This document shows positions 1 to 5,805 of a stretch of 5,927 nucleotides of DNA, in pieces. Position 1 is the stretch's first letter. The number at the start of each line of letters is the position of its first letter. Source of the DNA: DASXZH01 sp036502005 (GTDB lineage Bacteria; Armatimonadota; Fimbriimonadia; Fimbriimonadales; Fimbriimonadaceae); assembly GCA_036502005.1 (NCBI GenBank), contig DASXZH010000049.1, positions 1 through 5,927 on the forward strand, written 5' to 3'. The notes under the pieces are model-generated. The model saw only the letters and a list, made by a program, of their open reading frames with translations, did not search any database and was not told where the DNA came from. Made by a program: the position numbers and the translations under genes.

Positions 1-708
1 TCCGTATGTCTTCACGCCTAATCCCCTGCCCAAAGCCATCCTCATTTGAAGCAAGACGTAACCGGAGAGCAAGGCAAGGATCAGCAGTTCTTCTCCAATG
101 GAAAACTGCTCAGCTCTGACACCGCCGGACTCGGCCAGGTAAACCACGAACGCATAGACGCCGAGTAAATAAGAGTAGATCTTAGTGGTCGTATAGCCTT
201 TGCGAGTGGTGGCGATCGAAAACCCAACTGCCAGCAGCCATGCAGAAAAGACCTGATTAATAAGGCTCCTGTGAGTAGGATCTAAAGGAACTCCGATGAT
301 GAAACCCGCCCGAACAAAGAGGCAAGAAAGGACTCCAACTCCCAATAAAGTCGAAACAAATGGCAGGGTAGCAAGTCTTCGGCAGGTCGTTACCAGCAGG
401 TATACAAGCCCTCCAAGAAGAACGATCAGAACCAGCTCGCCAGGCAACGACAGGTGCAGGTTTAGAGGAAGTATCTCTCTTGGGGCAGAGGCCAGTGCAC
501 CATAGAGCATCAGCGAATAAGCACCCAAAATCCATGCGTAAACATTACAGGCGACGTAGCGCTTACGCAGGGCGATGAACTCGGCCGCAGACGAGAGAAC
601 TAACGCTGTAACAACCTGTGTCAGCCAATCGCGATGCAACGGGTCTAGTCGAATCCCAATTAAATAGCCGGATCTCAACAAGAACAGAGTTCCGATCGCG
701 GCCGACAA
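1..708 (-). repeat. Protein-level tandem duplication inside the DUF2339-type protein
   Basis: Two successive four-helix units of the encoded protein align with a period of 121 residues. Unit 1 starts near residue 480 and unit 2 near residue 600. The anchor motifs are RSGYLIGIRLDPLHR (R491-R505) and RAGFIIGVPLDPTHR (R612-R626), each followed by a shared Gln (Q510 and Q631). Later pairs include YAWILGAYSLMLY with YSYLLGVYAFVVY, and GELVLIVLLGG with GEELLILALLSG. Identity is about 50% over the 20-residue anchor and lower elsewhere. The bases have diverged, so this is an old duplication of the fold rather than a recent DNA repeat. The second unit runs to the window edge. A third, more degenerate copy just before residue 480 is possible but not convincing. 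Confidence 0.75.
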
Positions 709-2145
709 AACAGAGGCGCCATAAATCGCCTCGGTTGTCATCTTCGGCAAACGGCTAAACGAAAACCCTGCCAATGCGCAGGAGCCGGCTAACAAGATGC
801 AGAAGGAAAGATCCGTTTGCCAAGGTTTGTAGTAACCCTGCACCATTAAATAACCAGCCAAGCCGAAGGCAAGAACAGTCCAGCAAAAGGCCGTTACAAT
901 CTTGCGAGGCTGGATATACGAAGCAATAGCGAGCGCGGCTGCGATTAGGCCATAAATGTAAACGCAGTTTGGCGTGTACCCAGATGGAGCCAACAATAGA
1001 GCGACAGCGGCGCTGGCAACTAGCAGTCGATTTCGGGCAACGCTCGCCTTATTAAACAATAGGCTTATAGCAGCCAAGGCCACTGCAAAGATGCAGAGAT
1101 GCAAGCAGCCTTTGATGCCATCTCTCACAGCAAGGGCCAACAACCCAACGCCAAATGCCGAAATCGGAAGTAAGGCGTTTACGGCGTCGAACTCCCAGTC
1201 GACTCTCGTAGAAGCCATCGCGACGAGGCAGATTAAGGCGTCGAGATAGAGGAAAGACAACTGCTTCCATTCATCGCCGTAAACCGGGAATAGGGCGGCA
1301 CTTGCCGCGCCCATAGCGGTTATAAACAGCAAGATCGAGAACCCAAACCATTTGTGCCGTCCAGCTACCAACGCGGCCGCCGCAACAATAGAAAGCTGCA
1401 GCGAGCCGTTCATAAGCAGGTTGTGTTCCTTCAGGGGCATTAAAGCACCTATAATCCCGCCTAAAATGCCAATGATCCAAAAAGAACGCGAAGCCCGCCA
1501 CCAGCTAAAGGCTAGGTTTGCAAAACTGAGCCCAATAAACAACAGCACAAGTTGGTTGCCACTGATAATGCCTTTATAAGCCTGAGCGCCGGCGAAGCTG
1601 AAATAGAGGCCGCAAGAGCCTATGCCGATGAGAAGTTGGCCGAAATCTTCCCTTTCGTTACGCTTGATAAACCCAACCACAATGAAAGCCAAGCATAGGA
1701 AAAGCTCTCCGGCCCACTGCATTTGAGGGGTGATGAGGTGCCGTGACAGGGCAAGACTCACGAGATAGATGACGCCGATTAAGAAGACGACGGCCCCGAC
1801 CCTTGGCAGCACTTGTGCGCCGATCTTGTACTCCGCATCCTCGCTGGCCGTCGCACTGGTGTCGTTGCGAGAAAGTGGTTTTGGAGGCGCTGGTGGCTGG
1901 GGCGTGTAGGGCCGCTCGGGCGGTACAACAACTCTCGGCGGCGGCGAAACCGATTTGTATGGCACAAAGGGCGGCTCATTTTCCTCTGGCCATCGGGACC
2001 TATTAAATGCCGAGGTTGTAAACGGCGGTGATGGTGGAGGCGGCGGAGCCACCACATGAGGTTGCGTCCTTTCTTCAAGATCACTTAGGCGGGCCTCTAT
2101 CCGCGCAAGCCGTTCTTCTATTCTTGCCAAACTGTCGTCGGCCAT
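1..2145 (-). CDS. DUF2339-type polytopic membrane protein, 3' end cut by window edge
   Basis: The reading frame is open from ATG at 2145 to base 1, giving 715 residues with no stop, so the C-terminus lies outside the window. Residues 6-26 are three clean heptads beginning L-A-R-I, L-A-R-I and L-S-D-L, a short coiled coil. Residues about 31-100 form a Pro-rich, probably disordered linker. From about residue 106 (YKIGAQVLPRVG, then a hydrophobic run) the protein is almost all membrane, with about 22 hydrophobic segments by eye. The N-terminal coil plus Pro-rich linker, the KIG....RVGAV entry into the first helix, and the FGQLLIGIGSCGLYFSFAGA segment match what I know of the DUF2339 family of predicted membrane proteins. 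That family has no established biochemical function. The last 235 residues contain a tandem duplication. The gene is divergent from trhO. There is no strong ribosome-binding site and no TAANNT box close to the ATG, unlike its neighbours. A TATCTT box (2176-2181, minus strand) about 30 nt upstream is only a weak candidate. Confidence 0.86.
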   Translation of the reverse strand, partial: MADDSLARIEERLARIEARLSDLEERTQPHVVAPPPPPSPPFTTSAFNRSRWPEENEPPFVPYKSVSPPPRVVVPPERPYTPQPPAPPKPLSRNDTSATASEDAEYKIGAQVLPRVGAVVFLIGVIYLVSLALSRHLITPQMQWAGELFLCLAFIVVGFIKRNEREDFGQLLIGIGSCGLYFSFAGAQAYKGIISGNQLVLLFIGLSFANLAFSWWRASRSFWIIGILGGIIGALMPLKEHNLLMNGSLQLSIVAAAALVAGRHKWFGFSILLFITAMGAASAALFPVYGDEWKQLSFLYLDALICLVAMASTRVDWEFDAVNALLPISAFGVGLLALAVRDGIKGCLHLCIFAVALAAISLLFNKASVARNRLLVASAAVALLLAPSGYTPNCVYIYGLIAAALAIASYIQPRKIVTAFCWTVLAFGLAGYLMVQGYYKPWQTDLSFCILLAGSCALAGFSFSRLPKMTTEAIYGASVLSAAIGTLFLLRSGYLIGIRLDPLHRDWLTQVVTALVLSSAAEFIALRKRYVACNVYAWILGAYSLMLYGALASAPREILPLNLHLSLPGELVLIVLLGGLVYLLVTTCRRLATLPFVSTLLGVGVLSCLFVRAGFIIGVPLDPTHRSLINQVFSAWLLAVGFSIATTRKGYTTTKIYSYLLGVYAFVVYLAESGGVRAEQFSIGEELLILALLSGYVLLQMRMALGRGLGVKTYG

Positions 2146-2227
2146 AGTTGTTGCTCTTAAGTACGAAGCTCGACCAAGATAGGGTTACAGATTCTGCGAT
2201 TCGGCCTATTACCGGGGCTCAAAACGC

Positions 2228-2233
2228 TAAAAT
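2228..2233 (+). promoter_or_regulatory. Candidate -10 box TAAAAT of trhO
   Basis: TAAAAT ends 11 nt before the trhO ATG, which would place transcription start about 4 nt upstream of, or at, the start codon. No Shine-Dalgarno sequence is present in the gap. No good -35 hexamer lies 16-18 nt upstream. The call rests on the box and on the same arrangement at the three following genes. Confidence 0.5.
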
Positions 2234-2244
2234 ATACGTGGTCT

Positions 2245-2964
2245 ATGCCATCTCTTTACAAAGTAGCCGCCTTTTATAAGTTCGTGCCACTCCCCAACTA
2301 CAAGGAGCTTCGGGATCCCTTACAGGAGCTAGGGGCGAGGCATGACATTATTGGGACAGTTCTTCTTGCCTCCGAGGGCATCAATGCCACTATCGCCGGA
2401 TCGGAAGAGGGCGTTAGTTCTTTTCTGGAAGGTTTGCATGAAGCCGGCCCATTCGAGGGTTTAAATCTCAAGTTTTCTTCCGCCTCAACCAAGCCGTTTT
2501 TAAGGTGGAAGGTGAGGTTGAAGAAGGAGATCGTTACCTTTAAGAACGCCACCGACCCGACCGAGACCGTTGGAGAATATGTGAAGCCTAAGCAATGGAA
2601 CCAGGTAATCAGCGATCCGGCGGTAACGGTCATCGACGTGCGCAACTCCTACGAGATCGAATACGGTTCCTTTCAGGGCGCGATAAACCCCAACACGAAC
2701 GATTTTTGGGAGTTTCCGCAGTTTGTAGCTAACCAACTTCCGGACAAAAACCAGCCGATCGCCATGTTTTGTACGGGTGGAATCCGCTGCGAGAAGGCTA
2801 CTTCCTACTTACTCAGCCTGGGCTACACAAATGTCAAGCACCTGGAAGGAGGGATCCTCCGGTATCTGGCTGAGGTCCCCGAGAGCGAGAGCCTATGGAA
2901 GGGTAGCTGCTTCGTTTTTGATGATCGCGAAGCGCTTGACCATTCATTGCAATCGATCAAGTAG
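2245..2964 (+). CDS. trhO: tRNA uridine(34) hydroxylase TrhO (rhodanese superfamily), short form
   Basis: The 239-residue product belongs to the TrhO (YceA/UPF0176) family, which catalyses O2-dependent 5-hydroxylation of uridine 34 in the wobble position of tRNAs, the first step toward (m)cmo5U or mo5U. It is cytoplasmic. The N-terminal UPF0176 domain covers about residues 1-95, with VLLASEGINATIAGS as its hallmark and the family's KPFLRWKVRLKKEIVTF segment near its end. The rhodanese domain runs from about 125 to 218 and contains VIDVRN (129-134) and the active-site loop CTGGIRCEK, with C176 as the expected catalytic cysteine and C182 conserved. The protein stops soon after WKGSCFVFDDR. It therefore lacks the Cys-rich tail that follows this point in E. 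coli YceA (350 residues) and most relatives. The start is fixed by the TAAAAT box just upstream and by the family's usual N-terminus. The next gene begins 21 nt after the stop but has its own promoter-like box. Confidence 0.95.
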   Translation: MPSLYKVAAFYKFVPLPNYKELRDPLQELGARHDIIGTVLLASEGINATIAGSEEGVSSFLEGLHEAGPFEGLNLKFSSASTKPFLRWKVRLKKEIVTFKNATDPTETVGEYVKPKQWNQVISDPAVTVIDVRNSYEIEYGSFQGAINPNTNDFWEFPQFVANQLPDKNQPIAMFCTGGIRCEKATSYLLSLGYTNVKHLEGGILRYLAEVPESESLWKGSCFVFDDREALDHSLQSIK

Positions 2965-2972
2965 CTTTGTGT

Positions 2973-2978
2973 TAATCT
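2973..2978 (+). promoter_or_regulatory. Candidate -10 box TAATCT of the small exported-protein gene
   Basis: TAATCT ends 7 nt before the ATG at 2986, so the transcript would be essentially leaderless. It sits in the 21-nt gap after the trhO stop. TTGCAA at 2947-2952 could be a -35 but lies 20 nt away, longer than usual. There is no Shine-Dalgarno sequence. Confidence 0.5.
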
Positions 2979-2985
2979 GAGTTTA

Positions 2986-3486
2986 ATGAAGGGCAAACCG
3001 TTTTTCCGGATTTTTCTTGTTTTAGCTGTATTCGCTGGCCTGGCAATCAGTGCTTTTTCTCAGACCTCTTATATGTCCGCCAACTTTAAGAGCCAGGGCA
3101 AGTTAAAAGGAAACGGTCCAAATGGCCAACTCAAGCTCGCCGGCTTTTTCATGTCCAAGTCAAAGAACGGCAAGGGCAAGACAGAAAACTCGGTGATAGT
3201 GACTTATTCACCTTCGACGAGCCAAGAAGCACATGGCCAACTCACTAGAGCGGAAAAAGCTAAGGAACTCGCCACAAACGTGACCATATCGGTCACTAAA
3301 GAGGTGAGAAAGGGTCAATCCAAAGTGATCCGCCAAATCGTGCTGACCAACGCTATCTTCTGGGAGCTTCCGGAACAGGGGGCGAATACACAGGCCAAGA
3401 TCACCTACGCCAAGATCGAAACCAAATACCCTCAGCAGAAGACAAGCGGATCTTCTAGTGGCGGCTACAACAGAAAACACCGCTGA
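2986..3486 (+). CDS. Small exported basic protein, function unknown
   Basis: The product has 166 residues and I cannot assign it to a known family. The first 25 residues form a clear Sec signal peptide: basic start (K2, K4, R8), hydrophobic core 9-23, and likely cleavage after A-F-S at 25/26, ahead of QTS. The absence of a Cys at the cleavage site argues against a lipoprotein. The mature part is rich in Lys, Gly, Ser and Asn, with alternating hydrophobic/polar stretches suggesting beta strands (LKLAGFFMSKS, SVIVTYSP, NVTISVTKEV, AKITYAKIETKY). It ends in a flexible Ser/Gly tail with a basic terminus. The order GKLKG...LKLAGF, then TISVTKEV, then a closing strand pair is loosely like Hcp-type beta-barrels, but this is a visual impression only. 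The ATG is chosen because it gives the signal peptide and lies 7 nt after a TAATCT box. Export suggests a periplasmic or surface role. Confidence 0.75.
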   Translation: MKGKPFFRIFLVLAVFAGLAISAFSQTSYMSANFKSQGKLKGNGPNGQLKLAGFFMSKSKNGKGKTENSVIVTYSPSTSQEAHGQLTRAEKAKELATNVTISVTKEVRKGQSKVIRQIVLTNAIFWELPEQGANTQAKITYAKIETKYPQQKTSGSSSGGYNRKHR

Positions 3487-3552
3487 AGTTTGTCGGTTTT
3501 GACTTTCGCCACACACTTCCATTGTCAAAAGGTGGATTTATGAGGAACGCTT

Positions 3553-3572
3553 AAGGTTCACGCGGTAACCTT
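3553..3572 (+). other. Short inverted repeat overlapping the M42 gene promoter box
   Basis: AAGGTT at 3553-3558 and AACCTT at 3567-3572 are perfect reverse complements separated by 8 nt (CACGCGGT). The right half overlaps the TAACCT box. It could be an operator, or the tip of a weak terminator for the upstream gene, but only two T residues follow the stem before a run of C. It could also be chance. Confidence 0.3.
3566..3571 (+). promoter_or_regulatory. Candidate -10 box TAACCT of the M42 peptidase gene
   Basis: TAACCT ends 8 nt before the ATG at 3580. No Shine-Dalgarno sequence lies between (the gap is TTTCCCCG), which supports a leaderless transcript. No clear -35 hexamer is seen at standard spacing. 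Confidence 0.5.
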
Positions 3573-3579
3573 TTCCCCG

Positions 3580-4629
3580 ATGAATGCAGACCTCCTCCGC
3601 AGGCTTACCGAAGCCCATGGCGTTCCAGGCCAAGAAGACCAAATCCGCGAAATAGTGCGGTCCGAACTTAAAGGGCTGTGCGAATTTCGAACCGACCGCA
3701 TGGGCAGTCTTCACTGCACGCGCAATGGCAAAGGCGATAAACCCAAGAAACTCATGATCGCCGCCCATATGGATGAGATCGGCTTCATCGTGAAGTTCAT
3801 CGACGACAAAGGCTTTTTGAGGCTGCAGCCGCTTGGTGGATGGGATCCTCGCCAAATGAACGCGCAAAGGGTGATGGTCTATACGAAGGACGGACCGATT
3901 CCAGGCGCTCTTATGGCCAGCACCAAGCCAAAGCACATGCTTACAGCCGATGAAGCTAATCGAGCCCAAACCACGGACAACTTCTTTGTCGATATTGGAC
4001 TAACGGGTGAAGAAGCCAAAGCCAAGGTTAGCGTTGGCGATATGGTGGCCATGAACCGCCAACTTCAGCAGATGGGCCCCCTATTTACAAACAAGTGCAT
4101 GGACGACCGGGTCGCCGTTTATGTGATGATCGAGGCAATCAAGGCGGTTAAGAGCCATACCGTAGAGCTTCATGCGGTGGCAACCGTGCAGGAGGAAATT
4201 GGCCTTCGCGGGGCGACGGCGAGTGGATCTGCCATCGAGCCGGATATCGTTGTTGCTCTGGACGTGACCTTGGCGAACGATATTCCGGGCATTCCGGATA
4301 CGGATTGGATCACAAAACTTGGTGATGGGACGGCGATTAAGATCATGGATTCTTCCCTTATATGCCATCCGAAGGTGGTTGCACACTTTAGAGCTTTGGC
4401 TGAGAAGAACAAGATCAAGCACCAAATGGAGGTCCTTCCGTTTGGAGGGACTGACGCGGGCGGAATTCAGCGGCTTCATGGCGGCATCCCCGCCTTTACG
4501 CTTTCTGTTCCCTGCCGGTACGTTCACACCGTGAACGAGACCGTGCATGGCGACGATGTGGATGCAAGCGTGGCTTTGCTGGCGAAGTACATCGAAGACG
4601 CGCACAATGGGGCTTATGGGTATGAGTAG
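3580..4629 (+). CDS. M42-family metallo-aminopeptidase (glutamyl aminopeptidase / FrvX / YsdC type)
   Basis: The product has 349 residues, the normal family length. M42 enzymes are cytoplasmic, form TET-type dodecamers in studied members, and trim N-terminal residues from peptides using two divalent metals. The full site is visible. H63 lies in AAHMDEIGF, and D65 is the following conserved Asp. D175-D176 in KCMDDR supply the bridging Asp. E205-E206 in QEEIGLRG give the catalytic Glu and a metal ligand. D228 is in VALDVT and H316 is in YVHTVNE. The FGGTDAGGIQ loop typical of the family is also present. The middle of the domain, around residues 75-170, is the substrate-gating PDZ-like insertion of this family. 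No signal peptide is present. Substrate preference cannot be read from the sequence; related genes are often misnamed cellulase or endoglucanase. The start is supported by TAACCT 8 nt upstream and by the family N-terminus (LLRRLTEAHGVPGQE). A long inverted repeat begins 7 nt after the stop. Confidence 0.95.
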   Translation: MNADLLRRLTEAHGVPGQEDQIREIVRSELKGLCEFRTDRMGSLHCTRNGKGDKPKKLMIAAHMDEIGFIVKFIDDKGFLRLQPLGGWDPRQMNAQRVMVYTKDGPIPGALMASTKPKHMLTADEANRAQTTDNFFVDIGLTGEEAKAKVSVGDMVAMNRQLQQMGPLFTNKCMDDRVAVYVMIEAIKAVKSHTVELHAVATVQEEIGLRGATASGSAIEPDIVVALDVTLANDIPGIPDTDWITKLGDGTAIKIMDSSLICHPKVVAHFRALAEKNKIKHQMEVLPFGGTDAGGIQRLHGGIPAFTLSVPCRYVHTVNETVHGDDVDASVALLAKYIEDAHNGAYGYE

Positions 4630-4636
4630 GCATTGA

Positions 4637-4777
4637 CAAGTCGAAAGTCGAAAGTCGAAGGTGGAAAGCCGGATTGAGAGCTGCATCGGTCTATAGGTTC
4701 TAGCACAGCTGGCCGATCATCCCGGCTCTTCACTACTTTGTCCGTCTTTCGACCTTCGACTTTCGACTTTCGACTTG
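4637..4777. repeat. Heptamer-array inverted-repeat element, copy 1
   Basis: Two 37-bp arms, 4637-4673 and 4741-4777, are reverse complements at 35 of 37 positions (mismatches at 4663 and 4669). A 67-bp core, 4674-4740, separates them. The left arm is AAGTCGA three times followed by AGGTGGA. Read on the same strand, the right arm is CTTTCGA, CCTTCGA, CTTTCGA, CTTTCGA, then C and TTGCAT. The core has short nested complementary segments: AGAGC 4677-4681 with GCTCT 4725-4729, and ATCGG 4685-4689 with CCGAT 4713-4717. A transcript could therefore fold as one long hairpin. It fills the gap between the M42 stop and the proC promoter. GCATT occurs just outside both arms (4630-4634 and 4777-4781 region), possibly a target duplication. 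No coding region is seen in it. Confidence 0.85.
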
Positions 4778-4795
4778 CATTATCCTACCAAGAGC

Positions 4796-4801
4796 TAAAC
4801 T
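4796..4801 (+). promoter_or_regulatory. Candidate -10 box TAAACT of proC
   Basis: TAAACT ends 6 nt before the proC ATG, the tightest of the four such boxes in the window. There is no Shine-Dalgarno sequence. TTGCAT at 4775-4780, at the end of the right repeat arm, could be a -35 with a short 15-nt spacer, so the repeat element may contribute to the promoter. A second TATCCT box lies at 4781-4786. Confidence 0.5.
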
Positions 4802-4807
4802 CTAGAC

Positions 4808-5635
4808 ATGCGCTTAGAAAACCTGGCCCACAAGAAGATTGGCATTGTCGGAGTGGGGGCGATGGGTTCGGCCCTGGCGAGGGGATTGACGGCAGCCGGG
4901 ATGCCGGGCTCGCACATCTTCGTCAGCGATCCGCACCAGGAGCGGCTTGCTGCTCTTTCCAAAGAGCTCAAGCTATCAGTTACCCATTCGAACGCTGAGT
5001 TAGCCACCAAGTGCGATATTCTCCTCCTTGCCGTTAAGCCGTTCACGATGAAAATGGCCCTGGAAGAGCTTCGCCGGGGCGTTGCCAAAGTTGAGCTGGT
5101 TATCAGCATTGCAGCGGGCGTTCGGATAGTCGACATCTCGACCAACTTGGGCGAGGATTTGCCGATCGTAAGGGCGATGCCCAACAACGCGGCGCGGGTT
5201 TTAGAAGGGGCATGCGCTTACTGCGGGAGCCATGGCATCAGCAAAGAACACTTGACCCTTGCCAGCGAGATCTTTAGCTGCTGTGGCACAGCGGTCGAGG
5301 TTGAGGAAGGCTGGATGGACGCAGTTACGGCTCTCTCAGGAAGTGGCCCCGCCTATGTTTATCTCATGATTGAAGCGTTGGTCGATGGCGGGGTGAAGGC
5401 CGGCTTGCCGCGCAAAATCGCTCAAGCCCTAACTGCCCAGACCGTGCTTGGTGCAGCCAAGATGGTGCAGGAGACGGGCGAGCATCCGGCCGAGTTGAAG
5501 GATTTGGTTGCTACGCCAGGGGGCACGACGATAGCGGCGCTAGCGCTGTTGGAGCAGGCGGGTTTTAGGTCGGCTCTGATTGAAGCGGTCGGCGCGGCCG
5601 CGAATAGGTCAAAGGAGCTTGGCAACCTAACCTAA
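4808..5635 (+). CDS. proC: Pyrroline-5-carboxylate reductase
   Basis: The product has 275 residues, the usual length. ProC reduces 1-pyrroline-5-carboxylate to L-proline with NAD(P)H, the last step of proline synthesis, in the cytoplasm. The N-terminal Rossmann fold begins with KIGIVGVGAMGSALARGL (GVGAMG at about 15-20). It continues with ILLLAVKP, and the catalytic-domain junction carries VRAMPNNAARV (M124-V131). The C-terminal dimerisation and active-site domain has ALSGSGPAYVYLMIEAL (G178-P181), then VATPGGTTIAALALLE and the closing GFRSALIEAV...ANRSKELG. These are the signature blocks of ProC in the correct order, so the gene looks intact. The family usually reads MPNT at the junction and here it is MPNN, a mild departure. 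The start is supported by TAAACT 6 nt upstream and by the distance to the dinucleotide-binding motif. It is flanked on both sides by heptamer-array elements; the downstream one begins directly after the TAA. Confidence 0.97.
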   Translation: MRLENLAHKKIGIVGVGAMGSALARGLTAAGMPGSHIFVSDPHQERLAALSKELKLSVTHSNAELATKCDILLLAVKPFTMKMALEELRRGVAKVELVISIAAGVRIVDISTNLGEDLPIVRAMPNNAARVLEGACAYCGSHGISKEHLTLASEIFSCCGTAVEVEEGWMDAVTALSGSGPAYVYLMIEALVDGGVKAGLPRKIAQALTAQTVLGAAKMVQETGEHPAELKDLVATPGGTTIAALALLEQAGFRSALIEAVGAAANRSKELGNLT

Positions 5636-5801
5636 TTTTTGATTTTTGAGTTTCGATTTTGATTGCATGAAAGTTATGACCTTTCCTTTACGTCGAGGAG
5701 GGCGATAAGAATCTCGAGAATGAAAAATATGACATCTATCATTTGGATCAACCCCGATGATGCTCGGATTTCCGAAATCAAAAATCAAAATCAAAAATCA
5801 A
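5636..5801. repeat. Heptamer-array inverted-repeat element, copy 2 (A/T-rich)
   Basis: The left array starts on the base after the proC stop and reads TTTTTGA, TTTTTGA, GTTTCGA, TTTTGA, then TTGCAT (5636-5668). The right array (5774-5801) is its imperfect reverse complement, made of ATCAAAA/TCAAAAA units. Pairing 5639-5666 with 5774-5801 gives 25 matches with two single-base bulges, including an uninterrupted 11-bp stretch (TTGATTTTTGA). The core, about 5667-5773, holds an 8-bp palindrome TCTCGAGA (5712-5719). The architecture is that of the element before proC: four heptamers, TTGCAT, inverted arrays, short core, placed next to a stop codon. Here it lies between two convergent genes, so it could also act as a bidirectional terminator. 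One short minus-strand reading frame lies inside the core (see findings). Confidence 0.75.
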
Positions 5802-5805
5802 GGCA

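Noticed and set aside
1779..2084. Minus-strand reading frame rich in Arg and His opposite the start of the DUF2339-type gene, and plus-strand frames in the same region.
   Set aside because: They arise from the high-GC proline-linker codons of the membrane protein, whose frame is continuous and has sensible domain structure.
2146..2244. Riboswitch or small RNA in the divergent intergenic region.
   Set aside because: Only 99 bp, no convincing paired structure, and nothing resembling a known riboswitch core.
3487..3579. TTGACT at 3499-3504 as the -35 of a promoter for the M42 gene, and TTGTCA at 3522-3527.
   Set aside because: Neither has a -10 hexamer at proper spacing, and both are too far from the TAACCT box.
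4081..4686. A 201-codon minus-strand frame across the M42 gene.
   Set aside because: It is antisense to a gene with a full set of catalytic motifs, is rich in His/Arg/Ser with no recognisable domain, and starts inside the repeat element.
4724..4740. GGCTCTTCACTACTTTG in the core of the first repeat element looks like an IS terminal inverted repeat of the ISL3 type.
   Set aside because: No matching reverse complement was found at the other end of the element or next to the transposase fragment, and the resemblance rests on a few bases recalled from memory.
4637..4777. CRISPR array or iteron-type origin, because of the regular heptamers.
   Set aside because: The units are directly abutting with no spacers, are only 7 bp and are arranged as facing inverted arms. 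No cas, rep or dnaA-box-like context is present.
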